Assembly: GCA_045657465.1 (NCBI GenBank)
Contig: JAZOTD010000018.1
Span: 1-5,808 of the forward strand
Direction: 5' to 3'
DNA: 5,808 nucleotides
Origin: RGIG1681 sp045657465
GTDB lineage: Bacteria; Bacillota; Clostridia; Christensenellales; UBA1242
Each line of letters starts with the position of its first letter. Within the stretch, counting starts at the first letter, position 1. Position numbers and translations under genes: made by a program. The notes beneath the pieces are model-generated. The model was not told where the DNA came from. It saw only the letters and a list, made by a program, of their open reading frames with translations, and did no database searches. This document shows, piece by piece, positions 5,807 to 5,808 of the stretch.

Positions 5807-5808
5807 GG

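Noticed and set aside
5754..5808. T-box riboswitch before alaS
   Set aside because: The conserved T-box sequence is not seen in the few leader bases available, so it cannot be called here; only simple inverted repeats are visible.

Overview
The window looks like chromosomal DNA from a low-GC, Bacillota-like bacterium, most plausibly an uncultured Clostridia-type lineage. The DNA is AT-rich. The proteins are rich in Lys, Asn, Ile and Glu. All four genes whose 3' ends are visible stop with TAA, and Trp is written TGG, so nothing suggests a recoded TGA. The taxonomic placement is inference; no rRNA or other marker is present.

Layout from left to right. (1) Bases 1-790, minus strand: the first 263 codons of a gene that runs off the left edge. 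Its first ~107 residues read as the tRNA-binding coiled-coil arm of seryl-tRNA synthetase, but what follows does not read as a SerRS catalytic domain. (2) Bases 791-896: a divergent intergenic region with one good promoter per strand. The rightward promoter places its start site on the A of the next gene's ATG, which predicts a leaderless mRNA. (3) Bases 897-1949, plus strand: a 350-residue XerC/XerD-like tyrosine recombinase with all six catalytic residues. (4) Bases 1948-1979: a strong hairpin with T-tracts on both sides, a bidirectional terminator shared by the convergent transcription units. (5) Bases 1987-5808, minus strand: a tight operon alaS - proS - small acidic protein, with gaps of 21 and 14 bases and good ribosome binding sites.

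Three of the five genes concern tRNA aminoacylation. alaS is a short form: it keeps the class II catalytic core, the tRNA-recognition region and the editing domain, but ends where the C-Ala domain would begin, and it carries a Cys/His cluster in the catalytic domain. proS is a full-length bacterial type with the inserted editing domain. Both enzymes therefore appear able to clear mischarged tRNA (Ser/Gly from tRNA-Ala; Ala from tRNA-Pro). The recombinase lies between the operon and the SerRS-arm gene with no recognisable mobile-element partners, so it may be a housekeeping Xer-type enzyme.

The most unusual items are the orphan SerRS-arm protein and the predicted leaderless recombinase mRNA, followed by the minimal AlaRS. 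There is no gene-free stretch over 300 bases, and I see no RNA gene, CRISPR array or insertion sequence.
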